This document shows, piece by piece, positions 14,165 through 23,524 of a stretch of DNA of 45,818 bases. The notes under the pieces were generated by a model, which was not told the DNA's origin, searched no databases, and was given only the letters and a program-made list of their open reading frames with translations. Position numbers and translations under genes: made by a program. Source of the DNA: Nostocales cyanobacterium Centralia_MAG_434 (GTDB taxonomy: Bacteria; Cyanobacteriota; Cyanobacteriia; Cyanobacteriales; Nostocaceae); contig JAJPJF010000255.1 in the NCBI GenBank assembly GCA_021324415.1, forward strand, positions 1 through 45,818, read 5' to 3'. How positions within the stretch are numbered: the stretch's first letter is position 1; every line of letters begins with the position of its first letter.

Positions 14165-16339
14165 ATGACCCCACCAATTGTTAAACGCTATCTCATTGCT
14201 TTCGACAAGTACAAGTGGATTGGACTAGCTAGTTTCGGTTTAGTTGTCACAGGCTCAACAATAGTGGCGCTGCAACCAGAGCCATCTCCAAGCTATATCG
14301 CAAGTGGTGCACTTGCTTACTCTCGTCCACCTGTTTCTTTTTCGACAACTGGTACTGAAATTCAGCAGGAAGGGCAGGAATTAAGCGCAGATCTTTTGCT
14401 GTCTGATCAGATAATTGCTACAGTAGCATCCAAAGTGAATGTCCCACCAAAAAAAATTATTGATAATGTGGCACTCACAATACCTGATAAATCTAAGTCT
14501 GGGGACACTAAGACTCCTAGTAGCTCAGCATCGACACAAATTGAACTGAAATATAAAGATACTGATCGCGCACGCGCCCGAGAAACATTGCAAGACCTGA
14601 TGGCAGCAATGATCAAGTTGAGCAGTGATATTAATAGTCAGCGATTAAAAGCAATTATTCAAAAAATCAACGAACGCTTACCACAAGCTAAACGGCAATT
14701 GGAAGCTGCAGAGCAAAAACTAGAACATTATGATCGTGTACAGCGCCCAGCAATACTAGCAGCAGAAAATGGTAGCACGCTCGGTGCTATTACTGGAAAC
14801 CAAGCTCAGCAACGGCAAATTAAACTCACACTATCAGGAATTGATGCTCAAATTCGCAGTTTACAACAGAAGTTAGGATTAAATGTCAACCAAGCTTATG
14901 TTTCTTCTGCTTTAAGTGCTGATCCGATTCTGGCTAGTTTACGAGCACAACTGTATCAAACTGAATCTCAAATAGAGGTTCTTAAGAAAGACCTACGTCC
15001 CGACCATCCAACAATGATTCAGCTACGACGTCAGAAAGAAGCTTATGAGCAATTATTGCAACAGCGTGGCTCTGAGGTCGTGGGAGGCGAAGGTGGAACT
15101 GCTCCTCTTCCTGGTAAGGTCTCAAGTGTACGTGCTCAAAGTAACTTAGACCCGGCTCGTCAGCAACTAGCAAACCAAATGGTAGCTTTGCAAACTCAGC
15201 AGCAGACTTTACAGCAACAACTAGCTGACTTAGAGAAAAATGAAGCGAAATTACGACAGGAGTATTCACAAATACCTAATAAACAACTGGAGCGAGCTCG
15301 CCTAGAACAGCAGGTTTTACTCAAAAAAAATCTCTATGATCAAATTCAGGCCAAACTAACTGACTCTAAAGCTGCAGAAGCAGAGACTGTCAGTAGCCTC
15401 AGTATTGCTAGACCTCCAGTGATTCTCCTTAACACCACATCTTCTAAAAATATACCGATCACTTTGGGTATAGGTGGTTTGTTAGCATTATTAGTCGGCG
15501 CTGGAGTTATATTTTTATTGGGTTCTCTGGAAGGAACTTTTAAAACCAGAGAGGATATACGCGATCGCTTAAAACAACAGGAAGTTCCTCTTTTGGGAGA
15601 AATCCCTTTGATACCAATTGATAATCCTGAAAGAGCAACAATTCCAGTTTTAATTTCTGCAGAGTCTCCCTATTTAGAGTTTTATGAGAAGTTCCGCAGT
15701 AATTTGCGACGTGTGGGAGGCGGTAACTTGAAGGTCGTATTGATTACTAGTACTAGCAATTCTGAGGGTAAGACAGTGAGTGCTTATAACTTGGGTATCG
15801 CTTCTGCACGTGCTGGTAAAAGAACTTTGATTATTGAAACAGATTTGCGATCTCCCTCTTATTCTCCAACACTAAGGGTTACTCCCGATGATCATGCTAT
15901 TATTGAGCCTTTACGCTATTATGCCAACTTAAATGAATGCATCCACTTAGTGCCTGATGTAGAAAATTTATACATCATTCCTAGCCCAGGTCCTGTACGT
16001 CAGTCGGCTGCCATTCTAGAATCTAGCGAAATGCGACGGCTAATGGAGGATGTTCGCGAGCGCTACGATTTAGTCATTTTAGACACAAGTTCTTTAGCTG
16101 TGTCAAATGACCCATTGTTAATTCAACCTTATAGTGATGGCATCGTGCTTGTAACGCGACCAAGCTACACACAAGAAAATATGCTCAATGAAACTATTGA
16201 TCAATTGGTTGAATTTGAACTAGAGCTGCTAGGTGCTATTATTAATGCTGCTGATATCAATGTTTTTAAGTCCCAATTAGTTGAAGAAACACCAGGCTAT
16301 CCCCCTGAAGAAGTGTCTGCAGGCACGAGGCGGAGTTGA
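14165..16339 (+). CDS. Wzc-like polysaccharide co-polymerase / BY-kinase-type protein
   Basis: A 724-aa inner-membrane protein controlling polymer export and chain length. Helix 1 (about 18-36) is followed by a long periplasmic coiled-coil region (about 130-400, with 'RPDHPTMIQLRRQKEAYEQL') and helix 2 (about 430-455). A cytoplasmic P-loop domain (about 500-700) follows. Walker A is 'STSNSEGKTVSAYNLG' (Lys536), lacking the first glycine of the usual GEGKS/T. Walker A' is 'LIIETDLRSPS', with Glu in place of the usual first Asp. Walker B-like 'LVILDTSSLAVSND' is present. The tail 'ETPGYPPEEVSAGTRRS' has a single Tyr rather than a tyrosine cluster, so classical autophosphorylation is doubtful. 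It is the last gene of the exopolysaccharide locus. Confidence 0.88.
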   Translation: MTPPIVKRYLIAFDKYKWIGLASFGLVVTGSTIVALQPEPSPSYIASGALAYSRPPVSFSTTGTEIQQEGQELSADLLLSDQIIATVASKVNVPPKKIIDNVALTIPDKSKSGDTKTPSSSASTQIELKYKDTDRARARETLQDLMAAMIKLSSDINSQRLKAIIQKINERLPQAKRQLEAAEQKLEHYDRVQRPAILAAENGSTLGAITGNQAQQRQIKLTLSGIDAQIRSLQQKLGLNVNQAYVSSALSADPILASLRAQLYQTESQIEVLKKDLRPDHPTMIQLRRQKEAYEQLLQQRGSEVVGGEGGTAPLPGKVSSVRAQSNLDPARQQLANQMVALQTQQQTLQQQLADLEKNEAKLRQEYSQIPNKQLERARLEQQVLLKKNLYDQIQAKLTDSKAAEAETVSSLSIARPPVILLNTTSSKNIPITLGIGGLLALLVGAGVIFLLGSLEGTFKTREDIRDRLKQQEVPLLGEIPLIPIDNPERATIPVLISAESPYLEFYEKFRSNLRRVGGGNLKVVLITSTSNSEGKTVSAYNLGIASARAGKRTLIIETDLRSPSYSPTLRVTPDDHAIIEPLRYYANLNECIHLVPDVENLYIIPSPGPVRQSAAILESSEMRRLMEDVRERYDLVILDTSSLAVSNDPLLIQPYSDGIVLVTRPSYTQENMLNETIDQLVEFELELLGAIINAADINVFKSQLVEETPGYPPEEVSAGTRRS

Positions 16340-16360
16340 GGGTAGTGAGTGGAGTAGGAG

Positions 16361-16379
16361 ACAAGGGTGGTCCCCTTGT
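16361..16379. terminator. Hairpin between convergent wzc-like gene and uvrB
   Basis: ACAAGGG (16361-16367) and CCCTTGT (16373-16379) make a perfect 7-bp stem with a 5-nt loop in the 120-bp gap between the two convergent genes. There is no T-run, so it is only a candidate bidirectional transcript-end structure. Confidence 0.4.
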
Positions 16380-16459
16380 ACTACCTGCTCAGCAGTTTTT
16401 CGCGAAGGCACTGGGGTAACCTGATTATGAGTCTTGAAATTCAGCATCAGATACAGCAA

Positions 16460-18463
16460 TTAATGTCTACCCACCAACTTATCGCGCAGATGCTTAATGC
16501 GATCGCGCAACTTTGCTGCTTCCTCAAACTCTAGGTTCTTCGCCGCCTCTTTCATTTGCGCTTCTAGCCGAGTGATCAAATCTGGAATTTCTTCTAGGGG
16601 TAACTCATCTATATGCTGATCAACTGTTTCTAAATCAGTTGCATTCAACCGTCGTGAGACTTCCAAGAAAGACAAAATCGCGTTACTAGATTTTTTCTTG
16701 ACAATCTGTTGGGGTGTGATCCCATGTGTCCGGTTATATGCCATTTGAATACCGCGACGCCTGTCGGTTTCTTCAATAGCTTTGATCATGCTATCGGTGA
16801 GGTTATCTGCATACATAATTGCTTGTCCCCGCACATGACGTGCAGCTCTACCAATAGTTTGAATCAAAGAGCGCTCAGCACGCAAAAATCCTTCCTTATC
16901 TGCATCTAAAATCGCCACAAGAGAGACTTCCGGTAAATCCAACCCTTCCCGTAACAAGTTAACACCGACCAAAACATCAAAGTTACCATCACGCAAATCT
17001 TGCAAGATCTCAATGCGTTCAATGGAATTGATCTCGGAATGCAAATATCGCACCCGAATGCTGTTGTCTTGCAGATAGTCGGTTAAGTCTTCCGCCATGC
17101 GCTTGGTTAATGTTGTGATCAGCACCCGTTCTTGGCGATCAACTCTATCTTTAATTTCACCCAACAAATCATCAATCTGACCTTCTGTGGGACGGACAAT
17201 GATTTCTGGATCAATCACTCCTGTTGGTCTAATAACTTGTTCCACCACATGGGAGTCAGACACTTCTAATTCCCAATCTCCTGGTGTTGCAGAAACGAAA
17301 ATACACTGGTTCACCTTTTCCCAAAATTCCTCTGCTTTTAAAGGACGGTTATCAGCAGCACTAGGAAGACGAAACCCATGCTCAATTAACACTCGTTTTC
17401 TTGCTTGGTCACCATTGTACATCCCACGAATTTGGGGCACAGTGACGTGAGATTCATCAATCACCAGCAACCAATCTTTAGGAAAATAATCAATCAAACA
17501 CTCTGGGGGTTCTCCCGCTTGTCGTCCGGCTAAGTGGCGGGAGTAGTTTTCCACGCCGTTGCAATAACCGACTTCGCGCAACATTTCCAAGTCGTAACGT
17601 GTACGCTGATCCAGACGTTGCGCTTCTAGTAATTTCCCGTCTGCTTCTAATTGTGCTTTGCGCTCTTTTAATTCTGCTGCAATTGCATGACAAGCTTCCT
17701 CTAGTCTTTCTTCTGGTGTAACGAAGTGACGCGCTGGGTAAATATTAACCGCTTCTACACTCTTGATAATTTCACCCGTCACAGGGTCAACGTAACGAAT
17801 AGCGTCAATTTCATCGCCAAAAAATTCTACCCGAATAATTCTGTCTTCGTACGCCGGACCAATTTCTAGGACATCACCCCGAACCCGAAACCGTCCGCGA
17901 CCCATTTCTATATCGTTGCGGCTGTATTGCACTGATGCCAAATCTCGTAAAACCTGGCGTTGATTTACCTCTTTCCCCACATGCAATGGAATAGCGGCTT
18001 TAAGGTATTCACTGGGAATTCCTAAACCATAGATACAGCTAATGGAAGCAACAACGATAACATCTCGGCGTTCAAAGAGCGATCGCGTTGCGGAGTGACG
18101 CAACATATCTATTTCATCATTGATCGAAGCTGTTTTTTCGATATATGTATCACTGACAGGAATATACGCCTCTGGCTGGTAGTAGTCGTAATAGCTGACA
18201 AAATACTCAACTGCGTTGTTAGGAAAGAATTCTCGCAACTCATTACAAAGTTGTGCAGCGAGAGTTTTATTGTGTGCTAGGACTAATGTAGGTTTGCCGA
18301 CTTTCTCGATAACCGATGCGACGGTAAAAGTCTTGCCAGTTCCCGTTGCTCCCAGTAAAGTTTGGTAGTGATTGCTTGCTTGAATACTAGCCACAAGTTG
18401 AGCGATCGCTTGTGGTTGATCACCTGTCGCTTGAAAAGGCGCTTGAAGACAAAATTCTGTCAT
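16460..18463 (-). CDS. uvrB: Excinuclease ABC subunit B
   Basis: A 667-aa DNA-damage recognition helicase of nucleotide excision repair, working with UvrA and UvrC. Walker A is '[20 protein letters not shown]' (about 36-55). The beta-hairpin region '[20 protein letters not shown]' inserts between DNA strands. Helicase motifs include 'LVIDESHV', 'VSATPG', and '[12 protein letters not shown]'. The C-terminal UVR domain (about 625-660, '[20 protein letters not shown]') binds UvrC. Length and order are normal, and the start is ATG 18463. It is convergent with the exopolysaccharide locus and appears unrelated to it. Confidence 0.98.
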   Translation of the reverse strand: MTEFCLQAPFQATGDQPQAIAQLVASIQASNHYQTLLGATGTGKTFTVASVIEKVGKPTLVLAHNKTLAAQLCNELREFFPNNAVEYFVSYYDYYQPEAYIPVSDTYIEKTASINDEIDMLRHSATRSLFERRDVIVVASISCIYGLGIPSEYLKAAIPLHVGKEVNQRQVLRDLASVQYSRNDIEMGRGRFRVRGDVLEIGPAYEDRIIRVEFFGDEIDAIRYVDPVTGEIIKSVEAVNIYPARHFVTPEERLEEACHAIAAELKERKAQLEADGKLLEAQRLDQRTRYDLEMLREVGYCNGVENYSRHLAGRQAGEPPECLIDYFPKDWLLVIDESHVTVPQIRGMYNGDQARKRVLIEHGFRLPSAADNRPLKAEEFWEKVNQCIFVSATPGDWELEVSDSHVVEQVIRPTGVIDPEIIVRPTEGQIDDLLGEIKDRVDRQERVLITTLTKRMAEDLTDYLQDNSIRVRYLHSEINSIERIEILQDLRDGNFDVLVGVNLLREGLDLPEVSLVAILDADKEGFLRAERSLIQTIGRAARHVRGQAIMYADNLTDSMIKAIEETDRRRGIQMAYNRTHGITPQQIVKKKSSNAILSFLEVSRRLNATDLETVDQHIDELPLEEIPDLITRLEAQMKEAAKNLEFEEAAKLRDRIKHLRDKLVGRH

Positions 18464-18898
18464 ATAGTTTTGCTGAAGATATCCTATTTGATAGTCGTGA
18501 ATACTTGATCTCAGTAATAAATGTATCTAAAATTACCTTAAAATATATCAACATATAGACATATAGACATACAGATAGTATTTAGAATACCTCTTTACTT
18601 TATTTTACATAAATTTACTATTGATGTTATTTAAAGCTCGTAGTGAAAACTGGATTGCTCTTAAAGTAAAGAAATAAAGTCCTGACTACTAACAGGAGAT
18701 TCAAAAATATCAGTTTGTTCTCTGACATAAACTTGCCTTGAAAGGTTACTTTTCCCTCTTTTAGCAGAGACAATTAATACGTCTTGTGGCAGAAGGCTGT
18801 AGTAAAAACTTTAAGCTAACTTGTGAATGTAATAACAAATGATTTCAAAGTTCCACACTAACTTTGAATTTAATTGAGTAAAAAAATAGGAGTTCAAA
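18464..18898. other. Intergenic region between divergent uvrB and csbD
   Basis: No gene seen. It is A/T-rich with a short ATATAGACAT-type repetition at about 18550-18570. Promoters for uvrB (minus) and the CsbD gene (plus) must lie here. AATAGGAG at about 18885-18892 is a good ribosome-binding site for the CsbD gene. Confidence 0.4.
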
Positions 18899-19081
18899 AT
18901 GAGCATAGAAGATAGAGCAAAAGCTGCTGCCAAGAATGTTGAAGGTAAAGCACAAGAAGCTTGGGGAAATGTAACTGGTGATCCAGAAGATAAAGCTGCA
19001 GGAAAAGCAAAGCAAGCTGAAAGTGAAGTACGCCATGGCGTTGAAGATGTAAAAGATAATATCAAAAAGAATCTTGACTAG
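18899..19081 (+). CDS. CsbD-family general stress protein
   Basis: A 60-aa, highly charged, Ala/Lys/Glu-rich soluble protein: 'MSIEDRAKAAAKNVEGKAQE', then 'AWGNVTGDPEDKAAGKAKQA'. The pattern KxVEGKAxExxGxxTGDxxxxAxGKxxQ is that of CsbD-like proteins, made in quantity under stress in many bacteria and of unknown molecular role. It has a clear ribosome-binding site (AGGAG) and its own terminator, so it is probably monocistronic. Confidence 0.93.
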   Translation: MSIEDRAKAAAKNVEGKAQEAWGNVTGDPEDKAAGKAKQAESEVRHGVEDVKDNIKKNLD

Positions 19082-19218
19082 ATTGGGCGGTTAGATTGGA
19101 CCTTCTCTGTACCAAGTTTAGGTAAGTCTTTAGGGTGCATCTTAAAGTTGTAAAAATCCGTGAGGCTAGAATTCTTAACATAGTGAATGTAGTGTGTGAG
19201 ATTAGTGCATAGGTTGAA

Positions 19219-19242
19219 TAAAGTCCGCTGTGGCGGACTTTA
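19219..19242 (+). terminator. Rho-independent terminator after csbD
   Basis: TAAAGTCCGC (19219-19228) and GCGGACTTTA (19233-19242) form a perfect 10-bp stem with a TGTG loop, followed by TTTA. It lies about 140 bp past the CsbD stop. This is the strongest terminator in the region. Confidence 0.8.
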
Positions 19243-19343
19243 TTTACTCACTATACGATTTCACCCATCAAGAGTAATTAGTAAAACAGTGAATTTTTAC
19301 AAAAAACTTACCTAGAAAATTCAAAACTCTAAACGTAATTAAG

Positions 19344-19372
19344 TTGACTTAATTTAATTAGCTTTGTTAACA
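19344..19372 (+). promoter_or_regulatory. Candidate sigma-70-type promoter of the lipoprotein gene
   Basis: TTGACT (19344-19349) followed after 17 bp by TTAACA (19367-19372). The -35 is close to consensus and the -10 is poor. AAGGAG (about 19384-19389) is a good ribosome-binding site for the ATG at 19399. The leader would be very short, which weakens the call. Confidence 0.35.
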
Positions 19373-19398
19373 AACAGATTTTTAAGGAGACTACAACA

Positions 19399-19836
19399 AT
19401 GAGTCTGCTTCAGCAGAGTCGCAAGATTCTCACTGTTCTCGTCTTGATATTAGTACTGACGATAACATCTGCGTGTGGTAGTAGAACTGTAGCACTGGAT
19501 CGAACAACCACTCAGCCAGCGAATGGTTCTACTCTAGCTTATGCACAAATAGAGCGAGGAAATAGTCCAAGTGGACAAACTTTTGGTGACTGGGTTGTAA
19601 AAACATCTCAGGGATTAATTAAAGACGCTTATGTGCGTGACAATAACAAACTAGGTGTTGTTATTTCCCCTAAAGTTCGTCCTAATGAAGTGCGTACCCT
19701 GGCAAGGTCTCTAGTTGAGGGATTTAGGAAGAATTTTCCAAATCAAGATCTGACAGTTTTGGTATATGCACCAGATAAACAACTGATTTTGACAGCTCAA
19801 TACGATGTGCAAAGCAATCAAATTCAGTACAGCTAA
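19399..19836 (+). CDS. Predicted lipoprotein, unknown function
   Basis: A 145-aa protein with a lipoprotein signal: a hydrophobic stretch (about 10-24, 'ILTVLVLILVLTITSACGS') ending in a lipobox with Cys26. The mature part ('GQTFGDWVVKTSQGLIKDAY' and 'KNFPNQDLTVLVYAPDKQL') looks like a small alpha/beta domain. I do not recognise a family with a known function. It lies 38 bp before a 174-aa unknown gene that has its own ribosome-binding site, so the two are likely co-transcribed. Confidence 0.7.
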   Translation: MSLLQQSRKILTVLVLILVLTITSACGSRTVALDRTTTQPANGSTLAYAQIERGNSPSGQTFGDWVVKTSQGLIKDAYVRDNNKLGVVISPKVRPNEVRTLARSLVEGFRKNFPNQDLTVLVYAPDKQLILTAQYDVQSNQIQYS

Positions 19837-19874
19837 TTGCAGATTGTTAGAGCTAACTTAAGGAGAGAAATAAA

Positions 19875-20399
19875 ATGACTAGCAGTGAACAATACAAGCG
19901 TCAAATAATGAACGATTTGGCTCAAGGAAATGTAGAATCTCTTGATAGCCCATCTACAGACTCGACTAAAGAATATCAAAACTTTGATGATTTTGCTCAA
20001 AGGACAACTGCAGATGAGCGTCGGCAATTGTTTGGTCGTTCTTTACATCCAAACAATATTCCTACTAGCCAAATGGAACCAGAATTACAAAAGGCGATCG
20101 CTCAAATTAAACCAAATGAAAGAGATGATGTCGCTCGTGCTTTTCTCAAGCACTTGAAGCAAAGAGGACTAGATGAACGCCAATTAGAGCAACAGCTTGG
20201 TCTTTCCACACATAACGCAGGTCACATGACCGCGGATGATGTTAGCAAGCTTGCATCCTTTGCCTATCACAATCATCCTGATATTTTCCGAGAAGTGCTG
20301 GCAGAACAACCTGGTATTATTAAGTTTCTCAGCAATCCCGTTGTAGGAGCTATTTTAGGACTTGCTGCCGCTAAGTGGTTAGGTGGTCACCGTAAATAA
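19875..20399 (+). CDS. Unknown 174-aa protein, stress-group neighbour
   Basis: A polar, Gln/Asp/Glu-rich helical N-terminal two-thirds is followed by a C-terminal hydrophobic Gly/Ala segment ('NPVVGAILGLAAAKWLGGHR'). The middle contains 'KAIAQIKPNERDDVARAFLK' and 'MTADDVSKLASFAYHNHPDI'. The C-terminal segment could be a membrane-associating hairpin. I know no function for it. AAGGAGAG precedes the ATG at 19875, and the lipoprotein gene is 38 bp upstream. A hairpin ends the unit at 20458-20486. Confidence 0.7.
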   Translation: MTSSEQYKRQIMNDLAQGNVESLDSPSTDSTKEYQNFDDFAQRTTADERRQLFGRSLHPNNIPTSQMEPELQKAIAQIKPNERDDVARAFLKHLKQRGLDERQLEQQLGLSTHNAGHMTADDVSKLASFAYHNHPDIFREVLAEQPGIIKFLSNPVVGAILGLAAAKWLGGHRK

Positions 20400-20457
20400 T
20401 AAATTTTTGAGGAGATAGCAAGGTAGGGATAACCCAATTTTTTTGAAGATTCTCTAA

Positions 20458-20486
20458 AGACCCGGTTTCATACAGAAACTGGGTCT
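20458..20486. terminator. 12-bp hairpin between convergent 174-aa gene and rpe
   Basis: AGACCCGGTTTC (20458-20469) and GAAACTGGGTCT (20475-20486) pair with one G-T wobble and a 5-nt loop. A related ACCGGGTT/AACCCAGT inverted repeat occurs at 39534-39601, so this is probably a dispersed repeat reused as a transcript end. Confidence 0.6.
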
Positions 20487-20557
20487 CTCCATGTTTGCAA
20501 ATAATGTAGGATTACTATTAGTAATCAGTTGCTGAAACACTTATCGGCAACTAACCA

Positions 20558-21265
20558 CTAAACTTTTGCTAGTTCTGGGGTAGGACGTTTGCTGTTGCGA
20601 ATAGCCGCGATTTCCTTCGCGTAATCCTTCGCTTTAAACACAGCGGAACCTGCAACGATCGCATTTGCGCCTGCTTCCAAAACCTGCCAAGTGTTGTTGG
20701 CTTTGAGTCCTCCATCCACTTCAATCCAGGGATCGAGACCACGTTCATCACACATCTGACGTAGTTTCCGAATTTTGGGCACCATGCCAGGAATAAAACT
20801 TTGACCGCCAAAACCAGGGTTGACGCTCATAATCAACACCAAATCACAAAGATCCAGTACGTACTCAATAAAATCTAATGGTGTTGAGGGATTCAGTACC
20901 ACACCAGCACTTTTGCCAAGTTCTTTGATTTGACCCAGAGTACGGTGTAGGTGAGGGGATGCATTATGTTCGCAATGAACAGTGATGTGATCTGCTCCTG
21001 CTTTAGCAAAGTCCTCGACGTACTTTTCAGGCTCCACAATCATTAAGTGGACATCCAACGGCTTTTTCGTAACTGGACGAATTGCCTCCACAATCAGAGG
21101 ACCTATCGTAATGTTAGGTACAAAGCGACCGTCCATTACATCAACGTGAATCCAATCAGCTCCAGCTTCGTCTACAGCACGAACTTCATCTCCCAGCCGG
21201 CTAAAATCCGCTGATAGGATAGATGGAGCAATCACAATGGGCTTTTTAGATGGCGTTTGGGTCAT
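20558..21265 (-). CDS. rpe: Ribulose-phosphate 3-epimerase
   Basis: A 235-aa TIM-barrel enzyme of the Calvin cycle and pentose phosphate pathway (xylulose-5-P to ribulose-5-P). Motifs are '[16 protein letters not shown]', '[20 protein letters not shown]', 'DHITVHCEH', '[17 protein letters not shown]', and '[12 protein letters not shown]'; metal ligands and the catalytic aspartates are in these. ATG 21265 is chosen because it gives the family length; ATG 21286 would add a seven-residue leader. It stands alone on the minus strand. Confidence 0.97.
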   Translation of the reverse strand: MTQTPSKKPIVIAPSILSADFSRLGDEVRAVDEAGADWIHVDVMDGRFVPNITIGPLIVEAIRPVTKKPLDVHLMIVEPEKYVEDFAKAGADHITVHCEHNASPHLHRTLGQIKELGKSAGVVLNPSTPLDFIEYVLDLCDLVLIMSVNPGFGGQSFIPGMVPKIRKLRQMCDERGLDPWIEVDGGLKANNTWQVLEAGANAIVAGSAVFKAKDYAKEIAAIRNSKRPTPELAKV

Positions 21266-21388
21266 AACTAGTGGGTTGTTGAGCATCCTCTTTCTGTCAG
21301 CATTTTAACAAAAATCTGACTATTAGTTAGTACTTTATGATGAGTGGCTGGTAGGACTTTTTAACAATTAACAATTAAGAACTGACTA

Positions 21389-22978
21389 ATGACTAAAAAA
21401 TTAATCTGGTCAATTTTGGGATTAAGTGCTTGCTGCTTAAGTGCACCAGTACTAGCCCTAGAAATCTTCCTTGACAGTAACGGTATTGATGCTTTGCGGT
21501 TACATCAGCCTCCATATAATTTAACCGGTCGTAAGATTGCCATTGGTCAAGTAGAGATTGGACGTCCTGGCAAATTTGGATTAGATAAAGCAGTTTCGAA
21601 AAATCACTCTGTGTCGCTAGCCGGAGTCTTTTTACGTGATGGATATGCTAAATCCGACACTAGTGTAGACCCACACGCCTACAATGTTGCTGGTCTGATG
21701 GTGAGTACCGATAAAGGCTTACCGGGAGTTGCTCCTGGTGCAAAGCTCTACTCCTCTGCTGTAGGGTCTACAAAAAATATGGGTCAGCCAGAAGAGTGCT
21801 TATCAGCACAGCAGATCGCAAATCAGAATGGTGTAGATATACGTGCAATCAATTTCAGCTTTGGTGAACCCTTAACCCGTGACCCACGACCAAAAGCTAT
21901 TTTAGATGGTAATTCTTTACTAACCTTGTGTATCGACTGGTCCAGTCGTGTCCATAATGCATTATATGTCATTGCAGGTAACCAAGGTAGGGGGGGTATT
22001 CCCATACCTACAGATAACTACAATGGAGTCAATATAGCCTTTTCCTCTCGACGAGGAGGGGTGTTCAATAAAGTTGATGTCTCTAATTTAGCAACAACTG
22101 ATCCAGCAATGGTTCGGCGGCTAAGCGGAAGGGAAATTAATCTTGGTCCACGTCGTGCGATCAGTTTAGTAGCTCCTGGCAGTAATATTCGTTTACTGAA
22201 TCCAGATGGTAAAGCAAATAAGGTCACTGGAACAAGCTTTGCAGCACCTCTGGTGACAGCAACGGTTGCACTCTTGCAGGAATTTGGTGATAGACAGCTA
22301 CGAACAAAACAACCTAACTGGAGTATTGCTTCTCGTCGCCACGAGGTCATGAAAGCAGTCTTGTTAAATTCAGCAGACAAGATCCAAGACAATGGGAATG
22401 GCTTGCGATTGGGAATGACTCGAACACTTATTGACAAGCAAAATCATGATTGGCTGGTATCTGAGGCATACAAAAACCCGAAAATTCCCTTAGATGCTCA
22501 AATGGGAGCAGGTCATCTCAATGCATTTCGTGCTTACAAGCAATTTAGTGCTGGTCAGTGGAGTCCATCAACAACTGTACCAGCCATAGGCTGGGATTAT
22601 CATACAGTGAATGCTGGAGAGTTTATAGAATACAAGTTAGCACGGGCGTTGCAGCAAGGGAGTTTTATTGCCATCACCTTAGCTTGGGATAGATTGGTGG
22701 AGTTAGAAGACAAAAATCAGAATGGTCTATATGACGTTGGGGAGAAATTTCGCGATCGCGGCTTGAATCACCTTGATCTCTATTTAGTGAAAGCTGACTC
22801 ACCAAATTCAGATACTGCTGCTATTTGTGCTTCAAGCAGTGAAGTTGATAATGTGCAACACATATTCTGTCCTGTTCCTGCTACTGGAAGTTATACGATT
22901 CGTGTTCGGTTTCGTCAAAAGGTCAATCAAGCCACTCAGCCTTATGCTTTAGCTTGGTGGAGTGTACCTGCTAAGTAA
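21389..22978 (+). CDS. Secreted S8 (subtilase) family protein with atypical active site
   Basis: A 529-aa protein with a signal peptide (about 1-23) and a subtilase domain (about 45-390). Ser283 lies in an intact 'GTSFAAPLVTATVALLQEFG', the oxyanion Asn198 in 'LYVIAGNQGRGG', and His96 in 'DPHAYNVAGLMVS', where HGTHVAG is usual. The catalytic Asp block (normally V-I-D-T-G) reads 'KIAIGQVEIGRPGKFG', with Gln54 and Glu56 but no Asp. The C-terminal part (about 400-529) ends in a beta-rich domain containing 'DKNQNGLYDVGEKF', which looks like a calcium-binding loop. It may be a divergent active protease or a non-catalytic binding protein. Confidence 0.85.
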   Translation: MTKKLIWSILGLSACCLSAPVLALEIFLDSNGIDALRLHQPPYNLTGRKIAIGQVEIGRPGKFGLDKAVSKNHSVSLAGVFLRDGYAKSDTSVDPHAYNVAGLMVSTDKGLPGVAPGAKLYSSAVGSTKNMGQPEECLSAQQIANQNGVDIRAINFSFGEPLTRDPRPKAILDGNSLLTLCIDWSSRVHNALYVIAGNQGRGGIPIPTDNYNGVNIAFSSRRGGVFNKVDVSNLATTDPAMVRRLSGREINLGPRRAISLVAPGSNIRLLNPDGKANKVTGTSFAAPLVTATVALLQEFGDRQLRTKQPNWSIASRRHEVMKAVLLNSADKIQDNGNGLRLGMTRTLIDKQNHDWLVSEAYKNPKIPLDAQMGAGHLNAFRAYKQFSAGQWSPSTTVPAIGWDYHTVNAGEFIEYKLARALQQGSFIAITLAWDRLVELEDKNQNGLYDVGEKFRDRGLNHLDLYLVKADSPNSDTAAICASSSEVDNVQHIFCPVPATGSYTIRVRFRQKVNQATQPYALAWWSVPAK

Positions 22979-23049
22979 CATCCTATTCTTGGGTTGTTGC
23001 CAAAACTGTAACAGCCCAATGTTTATGTCATCTCAAATGCCATAGTCTA

Positions 23050-23268
23050 ATGAGAGACTTTGGGAATAATGGTGGCAAAATGGAGGAAAATTATAGTAGT
23101 GCGCGAAAAAACTTCCTGCAAAGACGTTATGGTGTTCGTCTGGGAAGACGTTATGTCTTAGCTGCTGCAGGAGTTGTCTTATTCAGTGTACTAGGATGTT
23201 CTCACATAAATAGTAGTGCGAGTGCGGTTGCTCAATCTCCATTGCCTGAATCAGAATTTCCGATTTGA
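23050..23268 (+). CDS. Small predicted lipoprotein
   Basis: A 72-aa ORF, possibly starting at ATG 23080 (62 aa). A basic N-region (RRYGVRLGRRY) precedes a hydrophobic stretch and the lipobox-like 'LFSVLGCSHINSS'. The rest is short, Ser/Pro-rich and ends 'SPLPESEFPI'. No family is recognised. It follows the subtilase by 71 bp on the same strand and is closed by a strong inverted repeat. Real but of unknown role. Confidence 0.55.
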   Translation: MRDFGNNGGKMEENYSSARKNFLQRRYGVRLGRRYVLAAAGVVLFSVLGCSHINSSASAVAQSPLPESEFPI

Positions 23269-23489
23269 CACTCCAGACTGTGTAAATTCCGCTATCGCTC
23301 ATTCCCACCAAAAGTAAGGGGATTCTGCTTTCATCCTATCTACTCCATTAAGCTGGCTTTTGCCAGCGAAAGTAGAGGCTACTAGTCCAGTAGCGTTGCT
23401 TCGATTGTCTACTAACCTTGCTTTTGCAAGAAAAAGAATATTGATTGCTGCATTCTAAAAAAAGAAAATTCAATCCAAAAACTGAATTT

Positions 23490-23518
23490 CCCCTAGTTGC
23501 GCTTCGCTACACTAGGGG
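23490..23518. terminator. Inverted repeat between convergent genes
   Basis: CCCCTAGT (23490-23497) and ACTAGGGG (23511-23518) form a perfect 8-bp stem with a 13-nt loop. It lies 6 bp past the stop of the minus-strand permease and downstream of the plus-strand lipoprotein, so it can serve both transcripts. Confidence 0.6.
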
Positions 23519-23524
23519 CTGCCG

